DNA from: Tetramitus jugosus
Taxonomy: Eukaryota; Heterolobosea; Eutetramitea; Acrasida; Vahlkampfiidae
Direction: 5' to 3'
DNA: 64,000 nucleotides
Assembly: GCA_937625935.1 (NCBI GenBank)
Contig: OW569374.1
Coordinates: forward strand, 310,001-374,000
The notes under the pieces were generated by a model, which was not told the origin of the DNA, made no database searches, and saw only the letters and a program-made list of their open reading frames with translations. The translations under genes were made by a program, and so were the position numbers. Shown piece by piece: positions 9,368 to 18,555 of this stretch (position 1 is the stretch's first letter; every line of letters starts with the position of its first letter).

Positions 9368-10260
9368 TTAGAGGATGGAACAGTTGAAACTGGAGTTACT
9401 CTGTTGTTGTTCCTTTGGTTGGTCATCTTGTGTCAAGGATGACCGATGATGATCTTGATGCTCTTTCCGCAGCAGCTCTTTGCTCTCAATTTTATTGACT
9501 TCTTCGACCACTGCAGAGAAAGCTTCATTGACATTCAAGTGTTCCTTTGCAGATGTGAAGAAATGAGGGCAACTGTACCTTGAAACAAGTTCTTGCACAG
9601 CAGGTGGGATCTCATTGGCTCTTCCATTGTTCTTTGCATGCAAATCACTCTTGTTTCCACAAATGACCAATGCAAATATCTCACCGTCCTTTGCACGCTC
9701 AATATCAAGCATGTACTTTTGTAAATCAAACAATGAATTGGAGTTTGTCAAGTCATAAACAATCATAAATGCGTTGCATTCCTTGATGCATTGTGATCTG
9801 ATGGATTCGTACTCTAATGTGTAGTTGGTTAGCTTTTGTCAACTGATCAATTTCCTGTGTGGAGCTTTTAGCTAAAATATGAAAGTGTATTGATACGAAA
9901 GAAAAAACTTACCATCTTGACCAGCTGTATCAGTTACTTCAAGTTCATAGTCAACATTATTGACACGTATCGTCTTTTTGTATGAATTGAGGATCGTTGG
10001 ATCATATTCGTCATGAAAAGCTCTGCGTGTTGTCGTCACAGTGATTCACACAAAAGAAATCAGTGTTAGCTCCCCACATTTACGTCCATAAAAAGCGCGC
10101 GCAAAGATGACGTGAATTTCAACAAGAAGAATCATCCGGGCTGTACGTACGAGTTCACAAATTGTTCAGTCAGCGAGGATTTTCCGACACCCCCACCACC
10201 GAGCATGACAATCTGTATTTTGGTATTGTTATTGTTGTTGTGTTCTGTGCTATCTTCCAT
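9368..10260 (-). CDS. Ras-family small GTPase, three exons
   Basis: Exons on the minus strand: 10260-10151, 10022-9913 and 9813-9368, giving 221 residues. Introns are 128 nt (donor GTACGT) and 99 nt (donor GTAAGT), both ending in AG; reading phase is kept across both. The P-loop is GGGGVGKSS, switch I has EYDPTILNSYKK, switch II is DTAGQDEY with the catalytic Gln intact, and NKSD and SAK nucleotide motifs are present. The C-terminus is Gln/Ser-rich and ends in the CAAX box CSIL; a final Leu usually favours geranylgeranylation. It is a membrane-bound signalling switch; which Ras subfamily is unclear, although the DTAGQDEY and ECNAFMIVYD segments are Ras/Rap/Rheb-like. It is divergent from the FERM gene. 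Confidence 0.9.
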
Positions 10261-10396
10261 GATGTTAATAGTGAATAAATGTGTGCGTTCGATACTTGGT
10301 TTTTTGAGAATGAGGGAGTTGGGAACACTTCAGAATTGCCCATCATCTCTGTTGATGCAAGCAACAGTTTGATTCGTGCTCCAAAAAAATCCTTTG

Positions 10397-10410
10397 TTTT
10401 GGCGCCAAAA
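10397..10410. promoter_or_regulatory. Palindromic TTTTGGCGCCAAAA element between Ras and FERM genes
   Basis: A perfect 14-bp palindrome 137 bp upstream of the Ras ATG and 120 bp upstream of the FERM ATG. Each half-site resembles the E2F consensus TTTSSCGC. It could serve both divergent genes. Binding is an inference from motif similarity alone. Confidence 0.5.
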
Positions 10411-10529
10411 AACAACCTATCAGACATCCCCATTCAACTGTCAAAATACCATTCGCCGATCGGGCTGTCAAAGTCGGTAATTGTGACAAAAACCACACAA
10501 ACAACAATTCAAACCCAAGCACACACAAC

Positions 10530-11585
10530 ATGGCAGAACAAAAAGTCGCAATTAGAGTCTACTTTGCAGATGACTCTTTCAAAACACTTGCTGTATCCAC
10601 CGAAATCACAGCCAGCGAACTCAGAGAGGTAATGGCGGAAAAAATCGAATTGGAAGCAGCGGGCAAACCGTATTTTGATCTACTGTTTTACAAGGGCGGA
10701 GAATGTAGAAGTATTGAACCAAACGAACAAATTTGCCGATTGATGGTGTTGGAAACTTTGTCCTCCGCCTCTGCAATTTCCGCCAACGACACTACAGGAA
10801 GTCAAGCGCTCGTCTCCAAAAATTTAAACGATCGTGTCGAATGGGAAAAATTGAAAAAGGACTGGGAAAAGGATCAATGCAAGATTGTGTATCAGAGAAG
10901 AATCATGTCCAGAGACAGAGTGGTAACTTCTTCTTCTGCTGCCAACAGTAACCCAGTCACTATCAAGTACACCTTTCTTCAGGCACTGTCGAGTGTGATG
11001 AACGGAACGTATCCTTCGACAAAGCAAGATGCTCTCGAGTTGGCAGCCTATCTCATGCAAATGGATTTTGGTGACTATAATCCAAAGGTTCACGTCCTCG
11101 GTTTCATCATTGAAAAGGACAAGATGAGTAATTTGATTCCGACTCATTTGTTGACGTCAGAAGTGTTGATGAAGCCAGAGGACTGGGAGAGAGAAATCTT
11201 TTCAGAGTACTCAAAGTTGATTGGATGGACAAAGGAGGAGGCAAAGATGGGTTATTTGCAACGTGTGAGACGATGGAGGTATTTTGGTGGATCGTTCTGG
11301 AATGTGGCTTATGCTTCGAGAGAAGTTTGGAGTTCGTTGATACCTGATACCTTGTGTCTCTGTGTCAATTCTTCTGGTATTGACTTGTTGCGATTGGGAA
11401 CCAAGCAACATATTGCTTCGTTTGATTATAGGGACATTCGTTCCTGGTCTCATTCAAAGTCTACCTTTTCTTTCACTTGTCATTTGATTGGTGCAAAGTT
11501 CCAGTTCCATACCGTTCAGGGTAGAGACATTGCCAACTCATTGACAGCTCATGTTGAGACATTCAAGTCTGAAGCAAAGCATTGA
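10530..11585 (+). CDS. FERM-domain protein
   Basis: 351 residues. The ATG follows a leader rich in CAA and ACAC. Residues about 5-80 form a ubiquitin-like lobe (VAIRVYFADDSFKTLAVS), residues about 100-245 an acyl-CoA-binding-protein-like helical lobe (ALELAAYLMQMDFGDYN), and residues about 255-345 a PH-like lobe (CLCVNSSGIDLLRLGTKQHI, FRYDIRSWSHS-type strands). There is nothing after the FERM fold, so it is a stand-alone module rather than a talin or myosin. FERM domains link membrane lipids or receptors to actin. Its divergent partner is a Ras GTPase, and both fit cell motility or signalling. An AATAAA polyadenylation-like signal lies at 11621-11626. Confidence 0.82.
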   Translation: MAEQKVAIRVYFADDSFKTLAVSTEITASELREVMAEKIELEAAGKPYFDLLFYKGGECRSIEPNEQICRLMVLETLSSASAISANDTTGSQALVSKNLNDRVEWEKLKKDWEKDQCKIVYQRRIMSRDRVVTSSSAANSNPVTIKYTFLQALSSVMNGTYPSTKQDALELAAYLMQMDFGDYNPKVHVLGFIIEKDKMSNLIPTHLLTSEVLMKPEDWEREIFSEYSKLIGWTKEEAKMGYLQRVRRWRYFGGSFWNVAYASREVWSSLIPDTLCLCVNSSGIDLLRLGTKQHIASFDYRDIRSWSHSKSTFSFTCHLIGAKFQFHTVQGRDIANSLTAHVETFKSEAKH

Positions 11586-11689
11586 GGATTCGTTGTTGTT
11601 GTTGTTGTATTTGTATTGTTAATAAAGTATGAAAAGAAAAGGAATTTTTTGGTTGTTTATTATTTTACAAAAACTTGAGCGTGAGTTAT

Positions 11690-12469
11690 TCAATAGTTTG
11701 ACATGTGTTGCGCGTGTCTCTGTGCTGCCCTTGGATTGAATCCACCCATGTTGTCTCTTGTTCTGAAGCTTTTGAAATTTCTTTGAAGGGAGTGGTCATC
11801 CTCAAGTTCTATATCAGTCGTTTCAGTGGAACACAGAGTATCCTTTGGAGATTCTTCTTTCTTTCCATTGGAGGAGATTGACTTTCCTCGAATAGTAATG
11901 TTCGAAGCATTCTTGTACAGGGCAGTAGGGCTCATTGTACTTCTCCTTCTCTCGTTGCTCTTGGTGAGATGGAGAGAATTTTTGCCAGAGGTCGATATGG
12001 ACAAGTTAAAACTATCATTGCAATTGTTACCGCTGAGTAAGTGATCATAGAACGAGGCCAAATCAGGGAAATAGTTCTTTACAATATCACTTTCCTCATC
12101 TTGAACGAGAATCCTCATATATTCGATGCTCTTTCTGATGATGACTAACCATTGTTCCATATTCCAGCTAAAGTCAACAAATTTGTATTCTTTCCCATTG
12201 GTTTTAAGGATGAATGCCCGAGCTGCAGACTTTATCAATACTGAGTTACAGTTTAACTCGATTATTTTCTTTAAAGGACCGGATGGTTTGGAACATATTA
12301 TTCGTCCGAAATCAGTCAGGATCAACCTCACCTTACGGGTGACAACTTTTCCCTTCTTCTTCAGAATACTGTGGAATACAATGTTTTCATTGTTTCTAAG
12401 GATCTTTCTGATGGAACTGTGGGTCGATGGACAAAAGTTTTCGAGTAATCGATTTGCAACCTTAGACAT
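11690..12469 (-). CDS. PH-domain protein with PDK1-type PH
   Basis: 259 residues from the ATG at 12469. Residues about 25-120 resemble the PH domain of 3-phosphoinositide-dependent kinase 1: ILKKKGKVVTRKVRLILTDFG is the lipid-binding beta1-beta2 hairpin with several Lys/Arg, and WNMEQWLVIIRKSIEYM is the C-terminal helix. No kinase domain is present in this reading frame. The rest is Ser/Asn-rich and looks disordered. Either this is a small phosphoinositide adaptor, or it is the last exon of a longer gene with upstream exons in 12470-12840. The first view is simpler because an ATG with a clean context (TTCCACCATG) is present. Confidence 0.6.
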   Translation of the reverse strand: MSKVANRLLENFCPSTHSSIRKILRNNENIVFHSILKKKGKVVTRKVRLILTDFGRIICSKPSGPLKKIIELNCNSVLIKSAARAFILKTNGKEYKFVDFSWNMEQWLVIIRKSIEYMRILVQDEESDIVKNYFPDLASFYDHLLSGNNCNDSFNLSISTSGKNSLHLTKSNERRRSTMSPTALYKNASNITIRGKSISSNGKKEESPKDTLCSTETTDIELEDDHSLQRNFKSFRTRDNMGGFNPRAAQRHAQHMSNY

Positions 12470-12942
12470 GGTGGAAATGTTAACTTGTTTTTGTATTTCT
12501 TTTTATGCTTATAAGAGTAGCTTCGAGCAACAGTCTTCTGTGGTTCTATTGTTTTTTATGTGGAGTGCCGAGGATAGCGTGTTTGTTCGCTTTAAATTCT
12601 GTCCTTGACCACCTTCTCGATTAATAATTCTGTATTTTGTGACACCTGACAACAGAATACTGAATCCCTTTCGAATCACTAGTTCTTTAAAATCAATATC
12701 TCTTTTTAATAGCCACTGAGGAGTTTCTTGCATGTTGGAAATTATTCTCCTGATGGTAAAACACGAGAGTGATGTGGAAGTCCAGTCCGGAATTTCTTTG
12801 ACAACGAAATCTGCAAGGGATAAAATTAGCGCTGTGCCATCACTTCTGGCTTAAGTCTGATGGACGAAGTTCACAATACCATCACAATATCCATCAAAAC
12901 ACCAAAACAAAGAAGTAAACACAATCCGAACAAGTAAAGATC
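12470..12942. other. Gap with a possible small minus-strand exon
   Basis: On the minus strand a frame is open from about 12838 to the stop at 12509. Inside it, positions 12798-12818 look like a splice acceptor: a CTAAT branch-like box, a pyrimidine stretch and TTGCAG. The downstream peptide contains DFVVKEIPDWTSTSLSCF and WLLKRDIDFKELVIRKGF. I do not recognise it and cannot identify a matching upstream exon. It may be a small gene, a 5' exon of the PH gene, or untranslated sequence. Confidence 0.25.
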
Positions 12943-13128
12943 ATGGATTTCTCACCAAGCTTCGAAGCACATATCAACTCCCCAAGCTCTCCATTTGTTC
13001 AAAAGTATGACCCAAGCAACAAGTTTCCCTTCCAATCTGAAGCCAATGAAAATCAGAAAAAGTACCAGGAGCAACAGATGAAGTTCCTTGAGCAAAAAAA
13101 TTCTTCTCAGAGAGCTCAATTCTGTTAA
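12943..13128 (+). CDS. Possible small Gln/Lys-rich protein
   Basis: 61 residues starting MDFSPSFEAH and ending RAQFC. The ATG is preceded by an A-rich leader (ACACCAAAACAAAGAAGTAAAC) like those of genuine genes here, and the composition (KYQEQQMKFLEQK) suggests a short helix. I recognise no family. Length is short and support is only the leader and composition, so it may be spurious. Confidence 0.3.
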   Translation: MDFSPSFEAHINSPSSPFVQKYDPSNKFPFQSEANENQKKYQEQQMKFLEQKNSSQRAQFC

Positions 13129-13273
13129 GCTTAAGGAGTCCTTCCTCTGTGCGATTTTCAAACACAGATGGTTTCTAAGGTTGTGTTGTTCAACATGGCG
13201 AAGGTTCAAAGCTAGGGATTGATCCGTTTTGTCGTGACACGTAAGTCTGAGACAATTGTAATCTCTTCATAAA

Positions 13274-14668
13274 CTAATGGATTGCACACATTCTGTTCGT
13301 GATTTTTCTCGTTTGGTATTTCTTGTTCCTTCGCAGGTTTGGTGGAAGACCGGGTTCTAATGTAGGTCTCTGACTATTCATATGCACCAAGGCAACAAGG
13401 GATGCAAACTCTGTGGCGTTTTCGTTGAGTAATTGCTCTCCTGTGCGAATCTTGGGAGAGAGTTCAGGCTCGTAATCCTCAACACAATAATCGGTTTGAT
13501 TGGGATCGTGAAGACCATTGGGTACTCTTTCGTGTTTGGTATCGGAAGGTTCCATGTGTTCTCGGATCCAATCTCTGTCAATTTCTGATATCTTGAACAT
13601 CAAGACTAAGCGTTCAGGACAGGTATTATTGATTGATTGACCCAATAGCTCATTAATTCGACTCTTAACTCTATTTTCATCAAATTTGGTCTCAGACAGT
13701 ATCATGATCGGAACACCTAAGGGAATTTGCCAACTTCGAGTTACAATATCATCGAATACTTGTGCGGTCAAGTATGCACAAAAGAAAATGACTCCATGCG
13801 AAAAGGGCATTCGTGTTACATTGAAACTTACGGACACATATTCATCCTTTGACACACTGAAGTAAAAATCTTCATGAGTGAGTGAACCAAGGAGGTTGTC
13901 CACCGGAGGGCCATTATCACCGAAACCAAACGATGCCAAATGAATCGAATATGGCGGTTTCTTGCTTGAAAAATATTGGCAACTACAATTATTGTCTGAT
14001 TCGAACGAAGGTAGACTCACCGCATTGGTAAAGTGAAGAGGATTGGTTGAATTAGTCGGTCGTGGGCCATACAACGAGATGCCCTTCAGCAATTGATACA
14101 TGCATCGTTTTTGAGACTCTGTTTCAGTGATTCGCGATACATTGCCCTTGAGCTCGTTCACAGTGGCCATGATCTTTTGGACTGAATAGAACCGATGAAA
14201 AAAGATGAGCCATTGCTTATTGGACACATAGTCAATCAGATTCCTATAGTGAGGCTCAAAGTATCTAAAGTACCGATAGAGAACCGGAAATTGAGTCTTG
14301 AAACACATTGTCAGAAATGAATGTGCATTGTAACGATACTGAGACTTGATTTTGGAAAATTCATAAACATGCCCATCATTCTTCTCAATTTCAACCGCCA
14401 ATCGCTCTTCGACATCCTTTTGTAACATTTGACGGAGTTCTTGATGATCCAACAATGAGCGATACAAATGTGCCTCAACCATAATCAGATTGTTCATAAA
14501 GTGGCACGTGCGAGACAATTGCACAAGATTCTCAATATGATAGGCAGCGTATCCCACGATATGAAACATGATTTCAAACGGCAATTGTCCACAAGAGGAC
14601 CGATTCTCACAGTACTCGCCACGATCATCATTCTCCTCTTTACCATCAAGAGTAGCTACGTTATCCAT
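13274..14668 (-). CDS. F-box protein
   Basis: 464 residues from the ATG at 14668; a longer frame upstream begins only with GTG and overlaps the start of the divergent methyltransferase gene. Residues about 26-75 form an F-box-like helical bundle (LPFEIMFHIVGYAAYHIENL, VQLSRTCHFMNNLI). No WD, LRR or Kelch repeats are visible after it; the C-terminal 380 residues are not recognised. F-box proteins recruit substrates to SCF ubiquitin ligases through Skp1. The assignment rests on the N-terminal motif and is moderate. Confidence 0.6.
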   Translation of the reverse strand: MDNVATLDGKEENDDRGEYCENRSSCGQLPFEIMFHIVGYAAYHIENLVQLSRTCHFMNNLIMVEAHLYRSLLDHQELRQMLQKDVEERLAVEIEKNDGHVYEFSKIKSQYRYNAHSFLTMCFKTQFPVLYRYFRYFEPHYRNLIDYVSNKQWLIFFHRFYSVQKIMATVNELKGNVSRITETESQKRCMYQLLKGISLYGPRPTNSTNPLHFTNAVSLPSFESDNNCSCQYFSSKKPPYSIHLASFGFGDNGPPVDNLLGSLTHEDFYFSVSKDEYVSVSFNVTRMPFSHGVIFFCAYLTAQVFDDIVTRSWQIPLGVPIMILSETKFDENRVKSRINELLGQSINNTCPERLVLMFKISEIDRDWIREHMEPSDTKHERVPNGLHDPNQTDYCVEDYEPELSPKIRTGEQLLNENATEFASLVALVHMNSQRPTLEPGLPPNLRRNKKYQTRKITNRMCAIH

Positions 14669-14776
14669 TATCTTTAGCCTCTTCTTTTGTTTTTCCAACA
14701 GAATCACACGAAACTGAACTGAAATTCGTTCCTCGCAGAGTTCCTTTGCGCAAAAAAAATCAGGAAGAAAAAGCAC

Positions 14777-15775
14777 ATGCTCAAAGCTGGAACGCACGAC
14801 ATCTGTGACAAATTGATCAAGAGACTAGGAACATTTACATCATCCACAAACACGCGCTCATCGAAAAGTAACAATCACCCACTACAAAAAAAATTATTTC
14901 ATCATCTTAAGCAAAGCATGACATCACAACAGCCACAGGATGTTCCCGTTCAATGGAACTTGTTTACGGAGAAGAACCATACGCGCGATTATGCCGTCTA
15001 CAGACCTAATTATCCGACTGAGCTCATCCAAAGTCTTTTTCAATTGGCGCCAAAATTAGTATCTGGTGGTGGCGCCAAAATTGTAGACGTTGGTTGTGGA
15101 AGCGGCCAACTTACACTTCAATTGGGCGAGCTTTTGCTCCCACAAGCAAAAGCTAATGAGGTGGAGATTATCGGATTGGATCCTTCCGCGAATCAAATTG
15201 AGAATGCAAAGGAGATTTTGCCAGAGAGCCTCAAGGGCTTGATCAAGTATGGTGTTTCTGGATCAGAGAAGCTGGATATCGAGTCTGGTTCTGTGGATAT
15301 TGTAACTGTGGCTCAAGCTTTGCACTGGTTCGATTTGGATGCCTTCTTTGCTGAGGTGGATCGTGTGTTGAAGCCTAATGGTGTTTTGGCAGTTATTACC
15401 TATGATTTGAATCAGTTTGAACAACCAGAGGCACAATCAGAGCTATTAAAGTTTTATAATGGTGTTCTGGGAAAGTATTGGTCTCCCAAGAGAAGGATGG
15501 TTGATGAAAAGTACGCCAACGTCAACTTCCCTTATTCCAGTACCCTAAAGAGGAGTGTATTCCCGCTGCACAAATCAATGACCGTTCAAAATTACATTAA
15601 CTACTTGAATACTTGGAGCTCGATTCAAAAGTATCGACAGGAGAATCCTAATGAGTCAGAGGATCTCTTGGAAAGGTTCAAGCGCGATTTGATGCCAACA
15701 TTGGGTGCTACCAATGACCAAGATATGATTGATTTCGTGTGGCCAATGTATTTGATCACTGTACAAAAGCAATAA
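14777..15775 (+). CDS. Class I SAM-dependent methyltransferase
   Basis: 332 residues from 14777, or 285 from Met48 at 14918. The extra N-terminus is basic and Ser/Thr-rich, so it could be a mitochondrial presequence. Motif I is IVDVGCGSGQLTLQLG, followed by the ribose-binding acidic residue in EIIGLDPSANQ, and a VTVAQALHWFDLDAFF motif IV region typical of trans-aconitate/ubiquinone-type small-molecule methyltransferases common in amoebae and fungi. The substrate is unknown. It is divergent from the F-box gene (108 bp) and convergent with the amidotransferase gene, with 13 bp between the stops. Confidence 0.85.
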   Translation: MLKAGTHDICDKLIKRLGTFTSSTNTRSSKSNNHPLQKKLFHHLKQSMTSQQPQDVPVQWNLFTEKNHTRDYAVYRPNYPTELIQSLFQLAPKLVSGGGAKIVDVGCGSGQLTLQLGELLLPQAKANEVEIIGLDPSANQIENAKEILPESLKGLIKYGVSGSEKLDIESGSVDIVTVAQALHWFDLDAFFAEVDRVLKPNGVLAVITYDLNQFEQPEAQSELLKFYNGVLGKYWSPKRRMVDEKYANVNFPYSSTLKRSVFPLHKSMTVQNYINYLNTWSSIQKYRQENPNESEDLLERFKRDLMPTLGATNDQDMIDFVWPMYLITVQKQ

Positions 15776-15788
15776 CCTGGCAAACGAC

Positions 15789-16619
15789 TCATGTTTTATT
15801 GGCTGCATATCTGAACGAGTTAATAAACAGTTCATTGACATGATCACCAGAGGATTCAGGATGCGCACTAAATAGTAAAACTCTACCCTTTCCATACTGT
15901 CCACTTACGATAGCACCCGTATCTATCATTGATTCGAATGGGTTTTTTGTGGTGTTGACATTGCTCGAAAAAGTACCTAAGAGTTGCAGATCTTCTCTGT
16001 CTGTAGGACAGTTAAACAATGGTCCATTTCTAAAGAACATCTCCATCTCTTCGTCTTGAATTTGAAAGACTCTTTGTCCATGATCTGTTATTTTGGTCAT
16101 ACTGGTACCCATGCCTCTATGCCACTGGTGTTCCTCATGATTCATAATTGTACAATCAGGCAGCAATTGCCACGAAGGAGAGAAGGAGAACAATGGCTCC
16201 GTTTGGTGCCAATGGATCGCCGTATATGCTCCCGCACATGTTCCAATATATCCAACACCATGTTTCCCAACTGCTTCCTGTATCGCGTCTCTTCCGGATT
16301 CGTTTCTCATCTGCCTGTAGTGCTCTGCAGGCATTCCACCACCCACAAACAAAATATCGAATCCTGCTGGTCCATCAACACTCTGACGAGATAGTAGTAC
16401 TCTTTGCTCGACAATCTCTTCTGGCGTCACCTGAATAATTGTAAAGTGATCCTTTAGTTTTTCCACAAATTTCATCCAAGTATTACACTTTGCGTCCTTC
16501 TCGTAGATCATGTAAGCAATTCGCAAAGCATCTGGATCTGGGTGAACCAACTGTGTCGTGCCAGACTTTTTGAGTTCCATGGTTTGCTTTCTTCGTTGCA
16601 ACAATTCAGAGAGATTCAT
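15789..16619 (-). CDS. Class I glutamine amidotransferase-like protein (biotin-protein-ligase N-terminal type)
   Basis: 276 residues from the ATG at 16619. Two further in-frame ATGs at 16691 and 16742 exist; the farthest leaves only 22 bp to the upstream gene, so the shortest form is preferred. The nucleophile elbow is GYIGTCAGAY and the likely catalytic His is in LLFSAHPES, preceded by GGGMPAEHYRQM. This pattern matches the BPL_N family, found as the N-terminal domain of fungal biotin ligases and as stand-alone proteins. No biotin ligase domain follows. Its reaction is not established. Confidence 0.75.
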   Translation of the reverse strand: MNLSELLQRRKQTMELKKSGTTQLVHPDPDALRIAYMIYEKDAKCNTWMKFVEKLKDHFTIIQVTPEEIVEQRVLLSRQSVDGPAGFDILFVGGGMPAEHYRQMRNESGRDAIQEAVGKHGVGYIGTCAGAYTAIHWHQTEPLFSFSPSWQLLPDCTIMNHEEHQWHRGMGTSMTKITDHGQRVFQIQDEEMEMFFRNGPLFNCPTDREDLQLLGTFSSNVNTTKNPFESMIDTGAIVSGQYGKGRVLLFSAHPESSGDHVNELFINSFRYAANKT

Positions 16620-16763
16620 GATTTTTATTCGGGTTGAAAATGCAAGACTTGAGTTGTTTTTTTGGGACTTGTAATTATTTGGTTGTGACATGAGTATAAT
16701 GTGAAAGTACGATTTTATTGAATAGAACAAAAGGGCATTCATTGACCCTTTTGGTGGACTAAT

Positions 16764-18401
16764 CTAGTCCTTCTTACGCCAGAACATGTACACCTTCTTG
16801 ATTGCTTCCAGATCGAAAATCAGATAGACAGTCGTGTACAATGAGAGAAGCAAACTGAGATCGAGCAGGAACAACTTGATATCATAGAACACTACGCTGC
16901 TTCCTAACTTTTCTCTCCGTGCATAATCGAAACCGACTTCAATAACAGCAACTATAATATTAATGATGGCACAAATCAGAACCATGAACATGTACCTGGT
17001 GAATTTCAAGTCAAGCAACTTGACGTTCTGCATCTTCTTCAACAAGAGGAACATTTTCATACCATAGACAAGCAAACCTGATGTAAACAGAACAATGAGC
17101 AAGAAGGCAACATAGACAATGACAATGTTGGCCACTCTGCTATCAAAGTTTACGTTCGCCTTCACAGAAGTAATCGTCAGAACATAGAGCACAACGAGCA
17201 AGAGGATCAGAACAACATACATGATACCTAACGATATCAATAGCAATTTGCTCCACTCTTGCTTACTTGTGTTTGCAACGTTGAGCATATGGACCCACAG
17301 AACCATAATGTGACAAACACAAAACAGCTGCAAGAACTGTACAATCGGTCTCAACGGAACAAAATTGAATCCCGTGTGTGAAGTTGTCACAACATTCTCA
17401 ACCAACAACAGAACCAAGCCCAGAGTCATATACATGACACTCAAAAACTTTAGATCAAAGAATACTTTGAGTGCCTGAAGTTTCGATCCTGTTTGAGCCT
17501 TCTTCCTAAACTCTGTTGCCAACTTTACAACCAATGGCACGACAATGAGCAATGTAGAGAATGTGAGCAACAGAACACACAGAATTAAAATCATGTACTT
17601 TGTTGCATCATTCAATCTTCTCAAACTTTGAACATAGAGCCTCGAGCAATCGTTTCTCGAATAGCGTCCCCACTTGTGACAATAGCACACTCTAGAAGGA
17701 GAAATGAGCTGTTGATCATTACCATTGGAAACAACCATTGTCACACCGTTTGAAATACCAGAGCACCCTTCCAAATACGCATACGAAATACCTCGCGTAC
17801 AATTTCCGTTTGCCATTCTGATATGAAACGTTAGAAAATTGTCGTCATTCACCACTGCACTCTCATTATAATTCTTCTCCGATTGTCTCTTGTGACAAAA
17901 CTGACAATAAATGGACTCTCGTGCGTTGAATGGACTATTCACATTGACATTGCATCGATCATTGCAATTCATGGGTGCCATCTCCGTGCACAAATCAATC
18001 ATTCTCACATTCTTGTCCACTAGGATATCACCATAGAAACTGACCTTTTCCGGATAATACACATGATCACATCCCATGATCGGTATACTCATTGCCTCAT
18101 ACTTGTGCTCATCCATCGTATAAACAAGATTCTTGTACGGCTCCTGATACATTCTACAATTTTTCATGTAGGGACCAAGGTTCATCCCATTGGTCACATT
18201 ATTGTTCAATAGTTCAGTTGCATCGGCATTCAGTGTCACGTTAAGCAGTTGTGACACGAATAATTGGTCATGAGATGTCAGTGTGCGTTCGTACTGGTAC
18301 CATGCATGAGAAGTACGAGTCAAACAGAAGAATGCCGCAATGACAACAATGTAGAATAGGGAGAATAACTGCAAACGTTTTGTTGTTGTTGTCGAGGTCA
18401 T
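16764..18401 (-). CDS. Seven-transmembrane protein with Cys-rich ectodomain
   Basis: 545 residues from the ATG at 18401, which follows an ACAAACAACAAACAG leader; an in-frame extension starts only with TTG. Residues about 12-35 are a signal peptide (LFSLFYIVVIAAFFCLTRT). Residues about 36-270 form a luminal or extracellular domain with many Cys (MNCNDRCNVN, YCQFCHKRQ) and several N-glycosylation sequons. Seven hydrophobic helices follow from about residue 272 to 535, and the tail is short (YMFWRKKD). The layout resembles GPR180/TMEM145-type or other orphan 7TM families, but I see no definitive motif. A receptor role is an inference. Confidence 0.65.
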   Translation of the reverse strand: MTSTTTTKRLQLFSLFYIVVIAAFFCLTRTSHAWYQYERTLTSHDQLFVSQLLNVTLNADATELLNNNVTNGMNLGPYMKNCRMYQEPYKNLVYTMDEHKYEAMSIPIMGCDHVYYPEKVSFYGDILVDKNVRMIDLCTEMAPMNCNDRCNVNVNSPFNARESIYCQFCHKRQSEKNYNESAVVNDDNFLTFHIRMANGNCTRGISYAYLEGCSGISNGVTMVVSNGNDQQLISPSRVCYCHKWGRYSRNDCSRLYVQSLRRLNDATKYMILILCVLLLTFSTLLIVVPLVVKLATEFRKKAQTGSKLQALKVFFDLKFLSVMYMTLGLVLLLVENVVTTSHTGFNFVPLRPIVQFLQLFCVCHIMVLWVHMLNVANTSKQEWSKLLLISLGIMYVVLILLLVVLYVLTITSVKANVNFDSRVANIVIVYVAFLLIVLFTSGLLVYGMKMFLLLKKMQNVKLLDLKFTRYMFMVLICAIINIIVAVIEVGFDYARREKLGSSVVFYDIKLFLLDLSLLLSLYTTVYLIFDLEAIKKVYMFWRKKD

Positions 18402-18555
18402 TGCAGCTGTTTGTTGTTTGTAGGTCGTTGTGGAAAGAGGGCTTCGCGACAGCAGCAATGAAAGCTGTTATCAAGCGAAAGAACAATTGTGCGATGACAG
18501 GAGATGAAAGCGGAGGATTTCACAAAAGATAGTGGAACCGTAAAAAAGCGGAGAA

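Noticed and set aside
12126-12608. Plus-strand frame of 160 codons opposite the PH gene
   Set aside because: It is the antisense of a PH domain with clear family motifs and is rich in Phe/Leu as expected of a shadow frame.
14669-14797. N-terminal extension of the F-box protein
   Set aside because: It starts with GTG, overlaps the divergent methyltransferase start, and a clean ATG exists at 14668.
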